Assembly (NCBI RefSeq): GCF_900163665.1
Contig: NZ_FUIA01000001.1
Coordinates: 1-64,000 of the forward strand
Length of the DNA stretch: 64,000 nucleotides
Origin: Frigoribacterium sp. JB110
GTDB taxonomy: Bacteria > Actinomycetota > Actinomycetes > Actinomycetales > Microbacteriaceae
Direction: 5' to 3'
Shown in pieces: positions 35,055 through 43,305 of this stretch (position 1 is the first letter of the stretch; the number at the start of each line of letters is the position of its first letter). The translations under genes were made by a program, and so were the position numbers. Under the pieces are notes generated by a model. It saw nothing but the letters and a program-made list of their open reading frames with translations. It was not told the DNA's origin and searched no databases.

Positions 35055-36025
35055 GGCCGCAGCAGCACCTTGCCCGCACGTCCTGGGCGGTTGTGGGCGG
35101 CGACGGCGTCGGCGATCCGGTCGAACGAGAAGATCTCCTCGACCGGAAGGGTGATGTCGCCGCTGGCGGCGAGCTCGACGACTTCCCGGATGAGCGAGGC
35201 GCGTTCGAGCGGATCCATCGCGGACATGACCTTGGAGCCCCAGAAGCCCTCGATCGTCACCTGACGGAAGATGATGTGACGGCTCGCCGCCTCGATCCGC
35301 GCCGAGCCCATGGCGCCGAACAGCACGACCCGGCCGCCGTCGGCGACGAGCTCGAGCATGTCGCCGACCGCGGGCCCGCCGACCGAGTCGACGCCGACGG
35401 TGATGGGTGCGCCGCCGGTGATCTCGGCCGCCCGATCGCGCCAGTCGTCCTGGTCGGTCGCCACGACGCGATCGATTCCTGCTGCGGCGAGTTCGGCGAC
35501 GCCCTCGCTGCGGCGCACGAGTCCGAGCACGTTCACGCCGCGGCTGCGGGCGAACTGTGCCACGAGCCTCCCCACGGCTCCGCCCGCGGCGTTCTGCGCG
35601 ATCCAGTCCCCCTCGCTCACGCCGAGCGCGTTCAGCAGCGCCAGGGCGCTGGCCGGCATCGAGATGAGCTGTGAGGCCGACTCGTCGTCCAGGGCATCCG
35701 GCACCGGTACGAGCCCTGCCGCGTTCGCGACGAACGTCTCCGCCCACGCACCGAACGCTCCGCCGGCGACGCGCTGGCCGATCTGCAGCGAGTCGACGCC
35801 CTCGCCGAGGGCCTCGACGACGCCGGTTGCCTCCGTGCCTGACTGTGCGGGAAGGGGCGGCACGAAGCCGTAGTCACCCGACACCGTGAGCACATCGTGG
35901 TTGTGAATCGGCGACAGCGTGGTGCGCACGAGCGCCTGGCCGGGGCCTGGCACCGGATCGGGGACCTCCTGCACGCGGAGCTGCTGGGCGGGGTCGCCGA
36001 AGGTGTCGTGGATGAGCGCGCGCAT
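35051..36025 (-). CDS. Zinc-free MDR oxidoreductase (quinone oxidoreductase-like)
   Basis: 324 aa medium-chain reductase with GroES-like N-domain (SPIHNHDVLTVSGDYG, SGTEATGVVEALGEGV) and an NADPH Rossmann fold (NAAGGAVGRLVAQFARSRG near 140). The structural-zinc cysteines and catalytic Cys are absent, as in NADPH:quinone/enone reductases. It ends with the typical RPGRAGKVLLRP. It probably reduces electrophilic enones or quinones. It forms an overlapping pair with the cupin gene; no Shine-Dalgarno signal is strong. Confidence 0.78.
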   Translation of the reverse strand: MRALIHDTFGDPAQQLRVQEVPDPVPGPGQALVRTTLSPIHNHDVLTVSGDYGFVPPLPAQSGTEATGVVEALGEGVDSLQIGQRVAGGAFGAWAETFVANAAGLVPVPDALDDESASQLISMPASALALLNALGVSEGDWIAQNAAGGAVGRLVAQFARSRGVNVLGLVRRSEGVAELAAAGIDRVVATDQDDWRDRAAEITGGAPITVGVDSVGGPAVGDMLELVADGGRVVLFGAMGSARIEAASRHIIFRQVTIEGFWGSKVMSAMDPLERASLIREVVELAASGDITLPVEEIFSFDRIADAVAAHNRPGRAGKVLLRP

Positions 36026-36134
36026 AGTCGGCTTTCTGTTGGGACGGTCACCGAGCTACAGCGCGCAGTGACGTCGTTTCATTCCATCGACACGGTCGGG
36101 AAGCGCCGTCGTCTGCCCGGGCAGTTCGATGCTC

Positions 36135-36156
36135 GTGTCCCCCAAATGGGGGACAC
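36135..36156. promoter_or_regulatory. Perfect palindrome over a promoter
   Basis: GTGTCCCCC and GGGGGACAC with AAAT between them, ending five bases before the -10 TATGCT. It covers the -35 region, so an operator is likelier than a terminator. Confidence 0.55.
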
Positions 36157-36173
36157 TGCCGTATGCTGGAAGA

Positions 36174-36233
36174 AGACGTCCTCTCTCGGTCGTCCGGCCC
36201 CCGCTGTTTCCCCCCAACGGCGGGGGCCGTTTT
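36174..36233 (+). ncRNA. Candidate short terminated RNA ahead of cspA
   Basis: From the predicted start (about 36174) to the T-run (36230-36233) there are some 60 nt ending in a 10-bp GC-rich stem (36195-36204 / 36220-36229) whose 15-nt loop contains six consecutive cytosines. This recalls the actinobacterial 6C RNA motif, although only one C-rich loop is clear. It could equally be a transcription attenuator. Confidence 0.4.
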
Positions 36234-36359
36234 ATGTCTTCACGGGGGAAGATTCCTGTGAATCCGAAGCAGATTCTCTCGCGCCCTATCGCCAGAGCGA
36301 TCGAACGGTTAGCGTGGGACCTGGCCGACACGAAATCTGAGTCGGCTTCATCTCTATAG
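36234..36359 (+). CDS. 41-aa upstream ORF in the cspA leader
   Basis: The ATG lies directly after the terminator T-run, with GGCGGGGG in the hairpin arm as a possible ribosome site, and the frame ends 11 bp before cspA. It encodes a basic, amphipathic peptide ([20 protein letters not shown] inside). It could be a leader peptide or chance; no family known. Confidence 0.3.
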   Translation: MSSRGKIPVNPKQILSRPIARAIERLAWDLADTKSESASSL

Positions 36360-36370
36360 AACGGCAATAC

Positions 36371-36577
36371 ATGAGCACGCAGGGTACCGTCAAGTGGTTC
36401 AACTCGGAGAAGGGCTACGGCTTCATCTCTCCCGACGAGGGCGGCTCTGACGTCTTCGCGCACTACACCGCCATCGATTCGCAGGGCTACCGCTCGCTGG
36501 AAGAGAACCAGCGCGTGGAGTTCGAGATCGCACAGGGCCCGAAGGGCCTGCAGGCGGAGAGCATCCGGCCGCTGTAG
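36371..36577 (+). CDS. cspA: Cold-shock protein, CspA family
   Basis: 68 aa single cold-shock domain: [15 protein letters not shown] carries RNP1 (KGYGFI), and DVFAHYTAI carries RNP2. It binds single-stranded RNA and DNA as a chaperone. The mRNA may be nearly leaderless (TATAGA ten bases upstream) or read through the long structured leader. A strong terminator follows 14 bp after the stop. Confidence 0.93.
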   Translation: MSTQGTVKWFNSEKGYGFISPDEGGSDVFAHYTAIDSQGYRSLEENQRVEFEIAQGPKGLQAESIRPL

Positions 36578-36591
36578 TCCGGCAGATCTCA

Positions 36592-36628
36592 CGAAGGCCC
36601 CGTTCGCATTCTGCGGACGGGGCCTTCG
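36592..36628 (+). terminator. Terminator of cspA
   Basis: Perfect 12-bp stem CGAAGGCCCCGT / ACGGGGCCTTCG with a 13-nt loop, without a strong T-tract. Confidence 0.75.
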
Positions 36629-36650
36629 TCGTCGGGTGGCGAATCAGCGC

Positions 36651-36727
36651 GAGTGGACCCCTTGTGATCGAGTGGACGCCTTGTGTCCGTAGGCGACGGG
36701 TCCGCTCGAAGACAAGTGGTACGTTCG
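36651..36727 (+). repeat. 77-bp dispersed hairpin repeat, copy 1
   Basis: Begins GAGTGGACCCCTTGTGATCG and ends TGGTACGTTCG. The word GAGTGGA occurs twice and its complement (TCCGCTC) once, giving a nested stem: outer CCCCTTGT/ACAAGTGG, inner CGAGTGGAC/GGTCCGCTCG. It lies between the cspA terminator and the malY stop. Confidence 0.8.
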
Positions 36728-36740
36728 CGTGCCGTGTGCG

Positions 36741-37895
36741 TCAGTGGGCGCGCACTGCCTCGCCCATGGCGCGGATGGCCTGCTCCATGATCGGGCGCGG
36801 TGTCGCGAAGTTGAAGCGCACCGCCTGTGCGTTGCCGTCGCCGCAGAGCGCGCCGTCAGTCGGCACGACGTCGGCTGAGCTGGCGAAGAACTCTGCGGGC
36901 GAGCCGGGAAGCTCCAGTGCAGAGCAGTCCAACCAGCCGAGGTATGTGCCCTCGGGCGCGGTGTAGCGCACGCCGGGCAGGTGCTCGGCGATCAGATCGC
37001 CGAGCAGGCGACGGTTGCCGTCGAGGTAGTCCAGCACCTCGGCGAGCCAAGCGCCGCCGCCGGTGTAGGCGGCCGTGTTCGCCACGACGCCGAGGTTGGA
37101 CGCCTCGAAATGCAGCGAGCGGGCGTTGTCGGCCCAGTACTTGCGGTCGGCGTCGTTCGACAGCACGACCTGAGCGGCCTTCAGGCCAGGCAGGTTGAAC
37201 GCCTTCGAGGCGCTGGTCGCCGTGAGCGTGTGGCCTGCGTTGACCTCATTCACCGAGGCGTACGGCACGTGGCGCCCGCCCGCGTAGACCAGCGGCGCGT
37301 GGATCTCGTCGGAGAACACGCGCGCACCACGGCGGTCGACGACCTCGCCGATCGCGGCCATCTCGTCGCGGCGCAGCACCCGCCCGATCGGGTTGTGCGG
37401 GTTGCACAGAATGAGCAGCCCACCGCCGTCGGCGAAGGCGCGGTCGAGCGCGTCGAGGTCGTACTCCCATCCGGTCTCCGTGCGCAGCATCGGCACCTGA
37501 ATGATCCTGCGGTTCATCACAGGAGGCACGGTGAGGAACGGCATGTACGCCGGCGTCGGCAGCACGATCGCCGAACCGGGCTCGCTGAAGTGCTCGATCG
37601 CGACCTCGAACGCCTGAATGACGTCGGATATCTGCTTCACGTCATCCGGATCGACCTGCCAGTCGTAGCGCTCGGCCGCCCATCCGGTGAACGCCTCGCG
37701 CAGGGCGAGGTCGGTTGCGGGCGGCAGGTACCCGAACGCGCCGTTGTCGACCGCATCGTGCAGCGCCTGCGTGATGGCGGGCGCGATGCCGAAGTCCATC
37801 TCGGCCACGAATGCGGGAGTCTTGCCGGGGAAGTACGACCACTTCAGGCTGCCGACCTCGCGCAGCTGGTCGGGCGTAATGGAATCGAAGCTCAC
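36741..37895 (-). CDS. MalY/PatB family PLP aminotransferase (cystathionine beta-lyase type)
   Basis: 384 aa fold type I PLP enzyme. It has the PLP lysine in ATSASKAFNLPGLKAAQ near 224, substrate-side YLPPATDLALREAF, and cofactor motifs ILCNPHNPIGRV and FSDEIHAPLVY. The MalY/PatB branch cleaves the C-S bond of cystathionine and cysteine conjugates. I choose the GTG at 37895 because a TACGCT box (37903-37908, minus) ends seven bases upstream, implying a leaderless message; ten codons earlier there is an ATG (37925). It stands alone between repeat copies 1 and 2. Confidence 0.83.
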   Translation of the reverse strand: MSFDSITPDQLREVGSLKWSYFPGKTPAFVAEMDFGIAPAITQALHDAVDNGAFGYLPPATDLALREAFTGWAAERYDWQVDPDDVKQISDVIQAFEVAIEHFSEPGSAIVLPTPAYMPFLTVPPVMNRRIIQVPMLRTETGWEYDLDALDRAFADGGGLLILCNPHNPIGRVLRRDEMAAIGEVVDRRGARVFSDEIHAPLVYAGGRHVPYASVNEVNAGHTLTATSASKAFNLPGLKAAQVVLSNDADRKYWADNARSLHFEASNLGVVANTAAYTGGGAWLAEVLDYLDGNRRLLGDLIAEHLPGVRYTAPEGTYLGWLDCSALELPGSPAEFFASSADVVPTDGALCGDGNAQAVRFNFATPRPIMEQAIRAMGEAVRAH

Positions 37896-37996
37896 GTTGT
37901 AGAGCGTATCGCCCGCGGGGGGCACAGGGGCCGCCGGATGTCGCGGAGTTGCGTGGCGCGGGCGCTCCGGGTCGCGCCGTCACGCGGCGTCTGCGC

Positions 37997-38073
37997 GAGC
38001 GTGCACCTTGTGATCGAGTGGGCCCCTTGCATCCGGACCCAAGCGCCCCGCTCGGTGCGAAAGGGGACGTTCG
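37997..38073 (+). repeat. 77-bp dispersed hairpin repeat, copy 2
   Basis: Begins GAGCGTGCACCTTGTGATCG and ends GGGGACGTTCG; same length as the other copies. It shares the central CTTGTGATCGAGTGG and CCTTGCATCCGGA words. Confidence 0.75.
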
Positions 38074-38104
38074 CGGTGCGCGGGGCTGTGCGGTGCGGGC
38101 GGTG

Positions 38105-38797
38105 CTACGCCGCGGCGAGGGCGGGCAGGCCGGCGCGGAGCAGCTCGCGCAGCTCGGCGGGGGCGTCGACCGTGGCGATCGAGCCTGCCTCCTCGCCGGG
38201 GTTTCCGAAGCCCCACGTGGCGAAGACGACAGGGACGCCGTGCTCCGCGGCGCCGTCGACGTCGTGGTGCCGGTCGCCGATCAGCACGGGCGACGAGGTG
38301 TCGGCGCCGGCCGCACGCAGCCGTTCGAGGGCGTTGCCGACGACCACGGCCTTGGTGTCGTTGATCTCCGCGTCGGAGCGGGCTCCGGCGATCGCGGTGA
38401 ATGCGTCATCGAGACCGTAGTGCTCGAGGATGGCCCTGACCTGGTTCTCGGGCTTGGTGCTCGCGGTTGAGATCGGTACGCCGGCCTCGCTCACCTCGCG
38501 CACGAGTTCGGGGATGCCGTCGTACAACCTGACCGACGTGGCGTAGCCGCCGCGGGAGGCCAGCTCGCGATACATGCCGACTGCCGTGATCGCCTCATCC
38601 GGATTCAACCCCGCCCGCACCTGGAACGACTCGAGCATGGGCGGCCCGATCCACGCGCGCAGGTCGTCGAATGTGGGAACCGGATGCCCGAGCTCGGTGA
38701 GCACCTGCTGCACGCGCGGCATGATGCCGGCCGTCGCATCGGCGATCACCCCGTCGACATCCCACAGAACACAGGTGAACTCGCGCACATCAGCCAT
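38105..38797 (-). CDS. HAD-superfamily phosphatase (phosphoglycolate phosphatase-like)
   Basis: 230 aa. Catalytic motif I LWDVDGVIADATAG near 11, alpha-helical cap 25-90, motif II STASTKPENQ near 114, and motif IV LIGDRHHDVDGA near 178. This is the Gph/PpaX-type layout, hydrolysing small phosphate esters. A TAGGCT box (38804-38809, minus) ends six bases before the ATG, so the transcript is probably leaderless. It lies between repeat elements on both sides. The specific substrate is not evident. Confidence 0.8.
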   Translation of the reverse strand: MADVREFTCVLWDVDGVIADATAGIMPRVQQVLTELGHPVPTFDDLRAWIGPPMLESFQVRAGLNPDEAITAVGMYRELASRGGYATSVRLYDGIPELVREVSEAGVPISTASTKPENQVRAILEHYGLDDAFTAIAGARSDAEINDTKAVVVGNALERLRAAGADTSSPVLIGDRHHDVDGAAEHGVPVVFATWGFGNPGEEAGSIATVDAPAELRELLRAGLPALAAA

Positions 38798-38847
38798 GCC
38801 TCCAGCCTATCGACAGGCCCCTGCGGGATCGCCCCGCCCAGGCTGCC

Positions 38848-38914
38848 GAGATGCGACTTGTCATCGAGATGCGCCGCTCGGGACACTTCTGTGTCGAAGA
38901 AGTGTGCGTCTCGG
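38848..38914 (+). repeat. Diverged relative of the 77-bp repeats
   Basis: It has the same plan as the 77-bp family (GAG-word, CTTGTcATCGAG-word, complement of the word near the end), but the repeated word is GAGATGC with GCGTCTC as complement. A further stem ACACTTCT/AGAAGTGT lies inside. It occupies most of the gap between the HAD gene and nucS. Confidence 0.5.
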
Positions 38915-38968
38915 CGGCCCGTGCTCCCCGACTGAGACAAGCGCGACCACCGGATGGACATCGGGATC

Positions 38969-39664
38969 TCAGAACAGCCGGGGGACGCCCGACTCGATCC
39001 CCTTCATGTCGTCGTAGTCGAGCACGAGGCACTCGATGCCGCGGTCCTCGGCGAGAGTGCGCGCCTGCGGCTTGATCTCCTGGGCGGCGAATACGCCTCG
39101 GATGCCCGTCAGCAGTGGGTCGCGGCCGAGCAGGTCGAGATAGCGGGTGAGCTGCTCGACGCCGTCGATATCGCCGCGGCGCTTGATCTCGACGGCGATG
39201 TGCTGGCCGTCTGAGCCGCGCACCATCAGGTCGACGGGGCCGATGGCGGTGGGGAACTCGCGTCGCACGAGCGCTGCTCCCTCGGAGACCCGGTCGACCT
39301 GCTCGGCGAGGAGGCGCTGCAGATCGGATTCGACGCCGTCCTTGATCAGGCCGGGGTCGACACCCAGATCATGGGAGGAGTCCGAGATGATCTCGTGGAT
39401 GCGCACGGTGAGCGCGTCGCCCGACTTCTGGTGCGTCACCTTCCACACCTCGACGACGCCCGCCGAGGCGAGTTCCTCATCCGGTTCTGACACGTCCGTG
39501 CGGCACGGCGAGCTCATCCAGTTCAGCGGCTTGTACGAGCCGCCGTCGGAATGGATGAGGACGCTGCCGTCGCCCTTGTGCATCAGCACACGCTTCGCGA
39601 GCGGGAGATGGGCGTTGAGGCGGCCGGTGTAGTCGACGGAGCATTCGGCAATGACGAGGCGCAC
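38969..39664 (-). CDS. nucS: Endonuclease NucS (EndoMS), mismatch repair nuclease
   Basis: 231 aa, typical length. NucS cuts both strands at mismatches and replaces MutS/MutL in Actinobacteria. The catalytic PD-(D/E)xK core lies in [24 protein letters not shown] near 140-165 (Asp, Glu, Lys all present), and the last residues PRLF match the C-terminal beta-clamp-binding motif. GTG start; TAGGTT (39671-39676, minus) ends six bases upstream, so leaderless. Monocistronic, divergent from the Mrp operon. Confidence 0.92.
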   Translation of the reverse strand: MRLVIAECSVDYTGRLNAHLPLAKRVLMHKGDGSVLIHSDGGSYKPLNWMSSPCRTDVSEPDEELASAGVVEVWKVTHQKSGDALTVRIHEIISDSSHDLGVDPGLIKDGVESDLQRLLAEQVDRVSEGAALVRREFPTAIGPVDLMVRGSDGQHIAVEIKRRGDIDGVEQLTRYLDLLGRDPLLTGIRGVFAAQEIKPQARTLAEDRGIECLVLDYDDMKGIESGVPRLF

Positions 39665-39808
39665 CGAACCAACCTAACCGCACAATCTTAGTCCGAGCGC
39701 ATCCGAGCCGACTCAGCAATCGGCCGATAGTCTTGATGCGGACCCAAAACATACCGGATCACACCCGCCGCCTGTGCACCCGCGCCGGCCAGACGACGAG
39801 GAGGCGCC

Positions 39809-42805
39809 ATGCTTGCGATCCTCGTCGTGTTCGCGGTGCTGTCGTTCGCCGTGGTTCCGCTCGCACGATTCCTCGGCTCGCGCGTGTTCTATCTGGCCGC
39901 GCTGCTGCCCATCGCCGGCTTCGTGCACGCGCTGATGCAGGCTCCGGCGGTCGTCGCAGGTCCTGTGCCACACGAGGCATACGAGTGGATCCGCCCCCTC
40001 GACGTCGAGATCTCGATGCGGATGGACGCACTCAGCTGGGCGCTGACCCTGGTCGTCACCGGGGTCGGCGCGATCGTGCTGATCTACTGCGCCACCTACT
40101 TCCGCGGCCAGGGAGCGGGCAGAGGGCGGTTCGCCGGCGAGCTGCTCGGCTTCGCCGGAACGATGTACGGTCTGGTGCTCACCGACGACATCATCATGCT
40201 CGTCATCTTCTGGGAGATCACGAGCATCCTGTCGTACCTGCTCATCGGCCACTACTTCAATCGTGCCGCCAGCCGCCGTGCGGCGCTGCAGTCACTGCTG
40301 ACGACCACGCTCGGCGGGCTGGTGATGTTCGTCGGCGCAGTGATCCTCGCCGTGCAGGTCGGCTCGAACTCGATCAGCGCGATTCTCAGCGACCCGCCGT
40401 CAGGGGCGCTGACGAACATCGCCCTGGTCTGCCTGCTGATCGGCGCGTTCAGCAAGTCTGCGATCTTCCCGTTCCACTACTGGCTTCCTGGCGCGATGGC
40501 CGCGCCTACGCCCGTGAGCGCGTATCTGCACGCTGCGGCGATGGTCAAGGCGGGCATCTATCTGCTCGCGCGCTTCGCGCCGACCTTCGCAGAGGCGGAG
40601 CCGTGGCGCCCGCTGGTGGTGTCGCTCGGCGTGTTCACCATGCTGCTCGGCGGCTTCCAGGCGCTGCGCGAAGTCGATCTGAAGCGACTTCTCGCCTACG
40701 GCACGGTGAGCCAGCTCGGATTCATCACGGTCGTGATCGGCTTCGGCACGCGCGACACTGCGCTGGCAGGTCTCACGCTGCTGTTGGCGCACTCGCTGTT
40801 CAAGGCGGCGCTGTTCCTCGTGGTCGGCATCATCGACCGTCAGCTCTCCACACGCGACATCGGCGACCTCAGCGGTGTGGGCAGGCAGGCGCCTACTCTC
40901 GCCGTGATCTCGGTCGTGTCCGTCGCCTCGATGGCAGGGCTGCCGCCGCTGCTCGGATTCGTGGCGAAGGAGACCGCCCTGACGGCGATGCTCGATGAGG
41001 CGCTCGCCGGCAGCGTGTGGGGCTGCGTCGCGCTCGGGGGGATCGTGCTCGGCTCTGCGCTCACCGCGGCGTACGGGCTGCGCTTCGTGTGGGGTGCGTT
41101 CTGGACCAAACGCGACGCCGACGGCAGCGTGCGTGCGCGCACGCCGTGGCCGGACCCTCCTCTCGACTTCGTCGCCAGCCCGCTGCTGCTCGCGGTGCTC
41201 ACCGCCGCCTGCGGCATCGCGGTCCCTGTGCTCGATCCGATGCTCGGCGCGTACGCCGATTCTGCTCAGGGCGGGCACGGCATTCATCTCGCGCTCTGGC
41301 ACGGGCTCGAGCCGGCACTCGCCCTGTCCGCCGCCTCGCTCGCCGTGGGCGTCGGTGTGTTCTGGGCGTCGCGGCGGCTCGAACGGTATCGCCGTTGGCG
41401 CTTGCTCCCGCTGCCCGCGTCCGACGTCTACTACCTCGTCACTCGCGAGATCGATCGACTCGCCGTCATGGTGACCCGTGCCATCCAGCGCGGCTCGCTG
41501 CCGACGTACGTCGCGCTCTCGTTCGTCGTGCTGGTCGCAGCCGAGGCGGCGGTTCTCGTCGTGCACGGCGACTGGACGATGCTGCTGGAGCCGTGGCACC
41601 ATCCGGCGCAGCCCGTCGCCGCTGTGCTGATGATCGCGGCGGGAATCTTGGCAGTCAGGGCGACCAAGCGGTTCACGGGAGTCGTGCTGGTGTCGGTGTC
41701 CGGCCTCGGAATGGTCACTCTGTTCGCCCTCTCCGGTGCCCCGGATCTGGCGATCACACAGGTGCTCATCGAGACCGTCACGCTCGTGGTGTTCACCCTC
41801 GTGCTGCGGCGCATCCCGGCGCGCATGGGCAGCCACCACGGCTCGAGCAGGCCCGTCATACGTGCGCTCATCGGCGCGGCGGTGGGCGTCACGATGGCGG
41901 TCGTCGCAGTCGTCGCTTCGAGCGCGCGGATCGCCGAGCCGGTCTCTGTCGCCTGGGAGGAACTGGCATACGAGATCGGGCACGGCAGCAACATCGTCAA
42001 CGTCGCGCTCGTCGACCTGCGCGGCTGGGACACGATGGGAGAGCTCAGCGTGCTCGTGCTGGCTGCCACAGGCGTCACATCGCTCGTGTTCGTCACGGCT
42101 CGCGAGGACCGGATGACGGGGGTGCGCCGCGCGATGCGGAAGAAGACCACGTTCAGGCAGCGTCTGCGACTCGGGCGCACACCCATGGTCGAGACGACCG
42201 GCGGCATCCGGCTGCAGGACGACGGCAACCGCGGGGCGCGACGCGCGTGGCTCCTCGGCGGTGCGAGCATGAGCGCGGCTTCACGCTCCCTGATTCTCGA
42301 AGTCGTCGTGCGGATCCTGTTCCACACGATCATCGTCATCTCGATCTATCTTCTCTTCGCTGGGCACAACCTCCCGGGCGGCGGCTTCGCGGGCGGGCTT
42401 GTCGCCGGCCTGGCCCTCGTGATGCGCTACGTCGCCGGGGGCAGGTACGAGCTCGGCATCGCCGCACCCACCGACGCCGGCTACATGCTGGGATCCGGTA
42501 TGGTGCTCGCCGTCGGCACGGCCGTTGCGCCGATGCTGTTCGGCCTGGATCCGCTCACGCGCGCGGTCTGGGAAGCGGAGCTGCCGTTGGTCGGACACGT
42601 CGAGTTCGTCACGTCGACGGTCTTCGACATCGGCGTGTACCTCGTCGTCGTCGGCCTGGTGCTCGACGTGCTCCGCTCTCTCGGCGGCGAGGTCGATCGA
42701 CAGATCATGGACGACGGCGGTCGCCGATTCGTCCCGGCCGCAGGTGACGAAGCCGCCGCGCCGACGGGCGCCGTGTCCGAGCCGGAGAGGGGAGGATCGT
42801 CGTGA
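39809..42805 (+). CDS. mrpA: Na+/H+ antiporter subunit MrpA with fused MrpB
   Basis: 998 aa, polytopic. Residues 1-560 form the NuoL-like antiporter channel (YLHAAAMVKAGIYLLARF with its key lysine, LLAYGTVSQLGFI, HSLFKAALFLVVG). Residues 600-800 are the MrpA C-terminal part. From about 830, RILFHTIIVISIYLLFAGHNLPGGGFAGGL is MrpB, so A and B are fused, as in many Actinobacteria. Mrp complexes expel Na+ in exchange for protons, giving alkali and salt tolerance. GAGGAGG ribosome site. Its stop overlaps mrpC (ATGA). Confidence 0.93.
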   Translation: MLAILVVFAVLSFAVVPLARFLGSRVFYLAALLPIAGFVHALMQAPAVVAGPVPHEAYEWIRPLDVEISMRMDALSWALTLVVTGVGAIVLIYCATYFRGQGAGRGRFAGELLGFAGTMYGLVLTDDIIMLVIFWEITSILSYLLIGHYFNRAASRRAALQSLLTTTLGGLVMFVGAVILAVQVGSNSISAILSDPPSGALTNIALVCLLIGAFSKSAIFPFHYWLPGAMAAPTPVSAYLHAAAMVKAGIYLLARFAPTFAEAEPWRPLVVSLGVFTMLLGGFQALREVDLKRLLAYGTVSQLGFITVVIGFGTRDTALAGLTLLLAHSLFKAALFLVVGIIDRQLSTRDIGDLSGVGRQAPTLAVISVVSVASMAGLPPLLGFVAKETALTAMLDEALAGSVWGCVALGGIVLGSALTAAYGLRFVWGAFWTKRDADGSVRARTPWPDPPLDFVASPLLLAVLTAACGIAVPVLDPMLGAYADSAQGGHGIHLALWHGLEPALALSAASLAVGVGVFWASRRLERYRRWRLLPLPASDVYYLVTREIDRLAVMVTRAIQRGSLPTYVALSFVVLVAAEAAVLVVHGDWTMLLEPWHHPAQPVAAVLMIAAGILAVRATKRFTGVVLVSVSGLGMVTLFALSGAPDLAITQVLIETVTLVVFTLVLRRIPARMGSHHGSSRPVIRALIGAAVGVTMAVVAVVASSARIAEPVSVAWEELAYEIGHGSNIVNVALVDLRGWDTMGELSVLVLAATGVTSLVFVTAREDRMTGVRRAMRKKTTFRQRLRLGRTPMVETTGGIRLQDDGNRGARRAWLLGGASMSAASRSLILEVVVRILFHTIIVISIYLLFAGHNLPGGGFAGGLVAGLALVMRYVAGGRYELGIAAPTDAGYMLGSGMVLAVGTAVAPMLFGLDPLTRAVWEAELPLVGHVEFVTSTVFDIGVYLVVVGLVLDVLRSLGGEVDRQIMDDGGRRFVPAAGDEAAAPTGAVSEPERGGSS

Positions 42806-43305
42806 GCGTCTCCCTCTCTCTGGTGGTCGTGATGGCCGTGCTGTATGCCGCAGGCGTGTACGCCATGATGGAGCGCAGCCTGACCCGTGTGCTCATCGGG
42901 TTCCTGCTGCTCGGCAACGCCACCAATCTGCTCCTGCTCATCGCGATGGGGTTCCCCGGCGTCTCGCCGTTCCACGGAAACGCGGGTGAGCAGTCCGATC
43001 CGCTGCCGCAGGCCCTCATGCTGACGGCGATCGTGATCACCTTCGCCGTCAGTGCCTTCCTGCTCGCGCTGATCTATCGATCGTGGCAGTTGGGCCAGGA
43101 GGACACAGTGCGGGACGACGAAGAGGACATCGCGCTGCGCGAGCGGGCATCCGAGACAGTCGTCGCGCTCGACGACGAAGAGGACGCCGCCGAGGTGGAG
43201 GACTCCGAGCGGACCGACTTCTCCGATGACGCAGTCGGGCCGGTCACAACGGCGAGCATCGTCCTTCCGGATGAGCGCCGCCGGCGGAGCGGAGGCGCAG
43301 AATGA
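42802..43305 (+). CDS. mrpC: Na+/H+ antiporter subunit MrpC
   Basis: 167 aa. Three membrane segments over residues 1-90 in NuoK style (GVYAMMERSLTRVLIGFLLLGNATNLLLLI, AIVITFAVSAFLLALIY). The remaining 75 residues are an unusually acidic cytosolic tail (DDEEDIALRERASE, DDEEDAAEVEDSERTD); MrpC is usually 110-125 aa, so the tail is an extension. It overlaps both neighbours by four bases. Confidence 0.9.
   Translation: MSVSLSLVVVMAVLYAAGVYAMMERSLTRVLIGFLLLGNATNLLLLIAMGFPGVSPFHGNAGEQSDPLPQALMLTAIVITFAVSAFLLALIYRSWQLGQEDTVRDDEEDIALRERASETVVALDDEEDAAEVEDSERTDFSDDAVGPVTTASIVLPDERRRRSGGAE

Larger units (their letters stand above)
36026..36370. other. 345-bp leader/intergenic region of the cold-shock gene
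   Basis: It holds, in order, a perfect palindrome (36135-36156), a -10 TATGCT (36162-36167), a terminator hairpin (36195-36233), a short ORF (36234-36359) and a weak -10 TATAGA (36355-36360) just before the cspA start at 36371. Details are in the separate entries. Confidence 0.7.

Noticed and set aside
36651..38073. CRISPR-like reading of the repeated 77-mers
   Set aside because: Copies are over 1 kb apart with genes between them, diverged, and hairpin-forming; there are no regular spacers and no cas genes.
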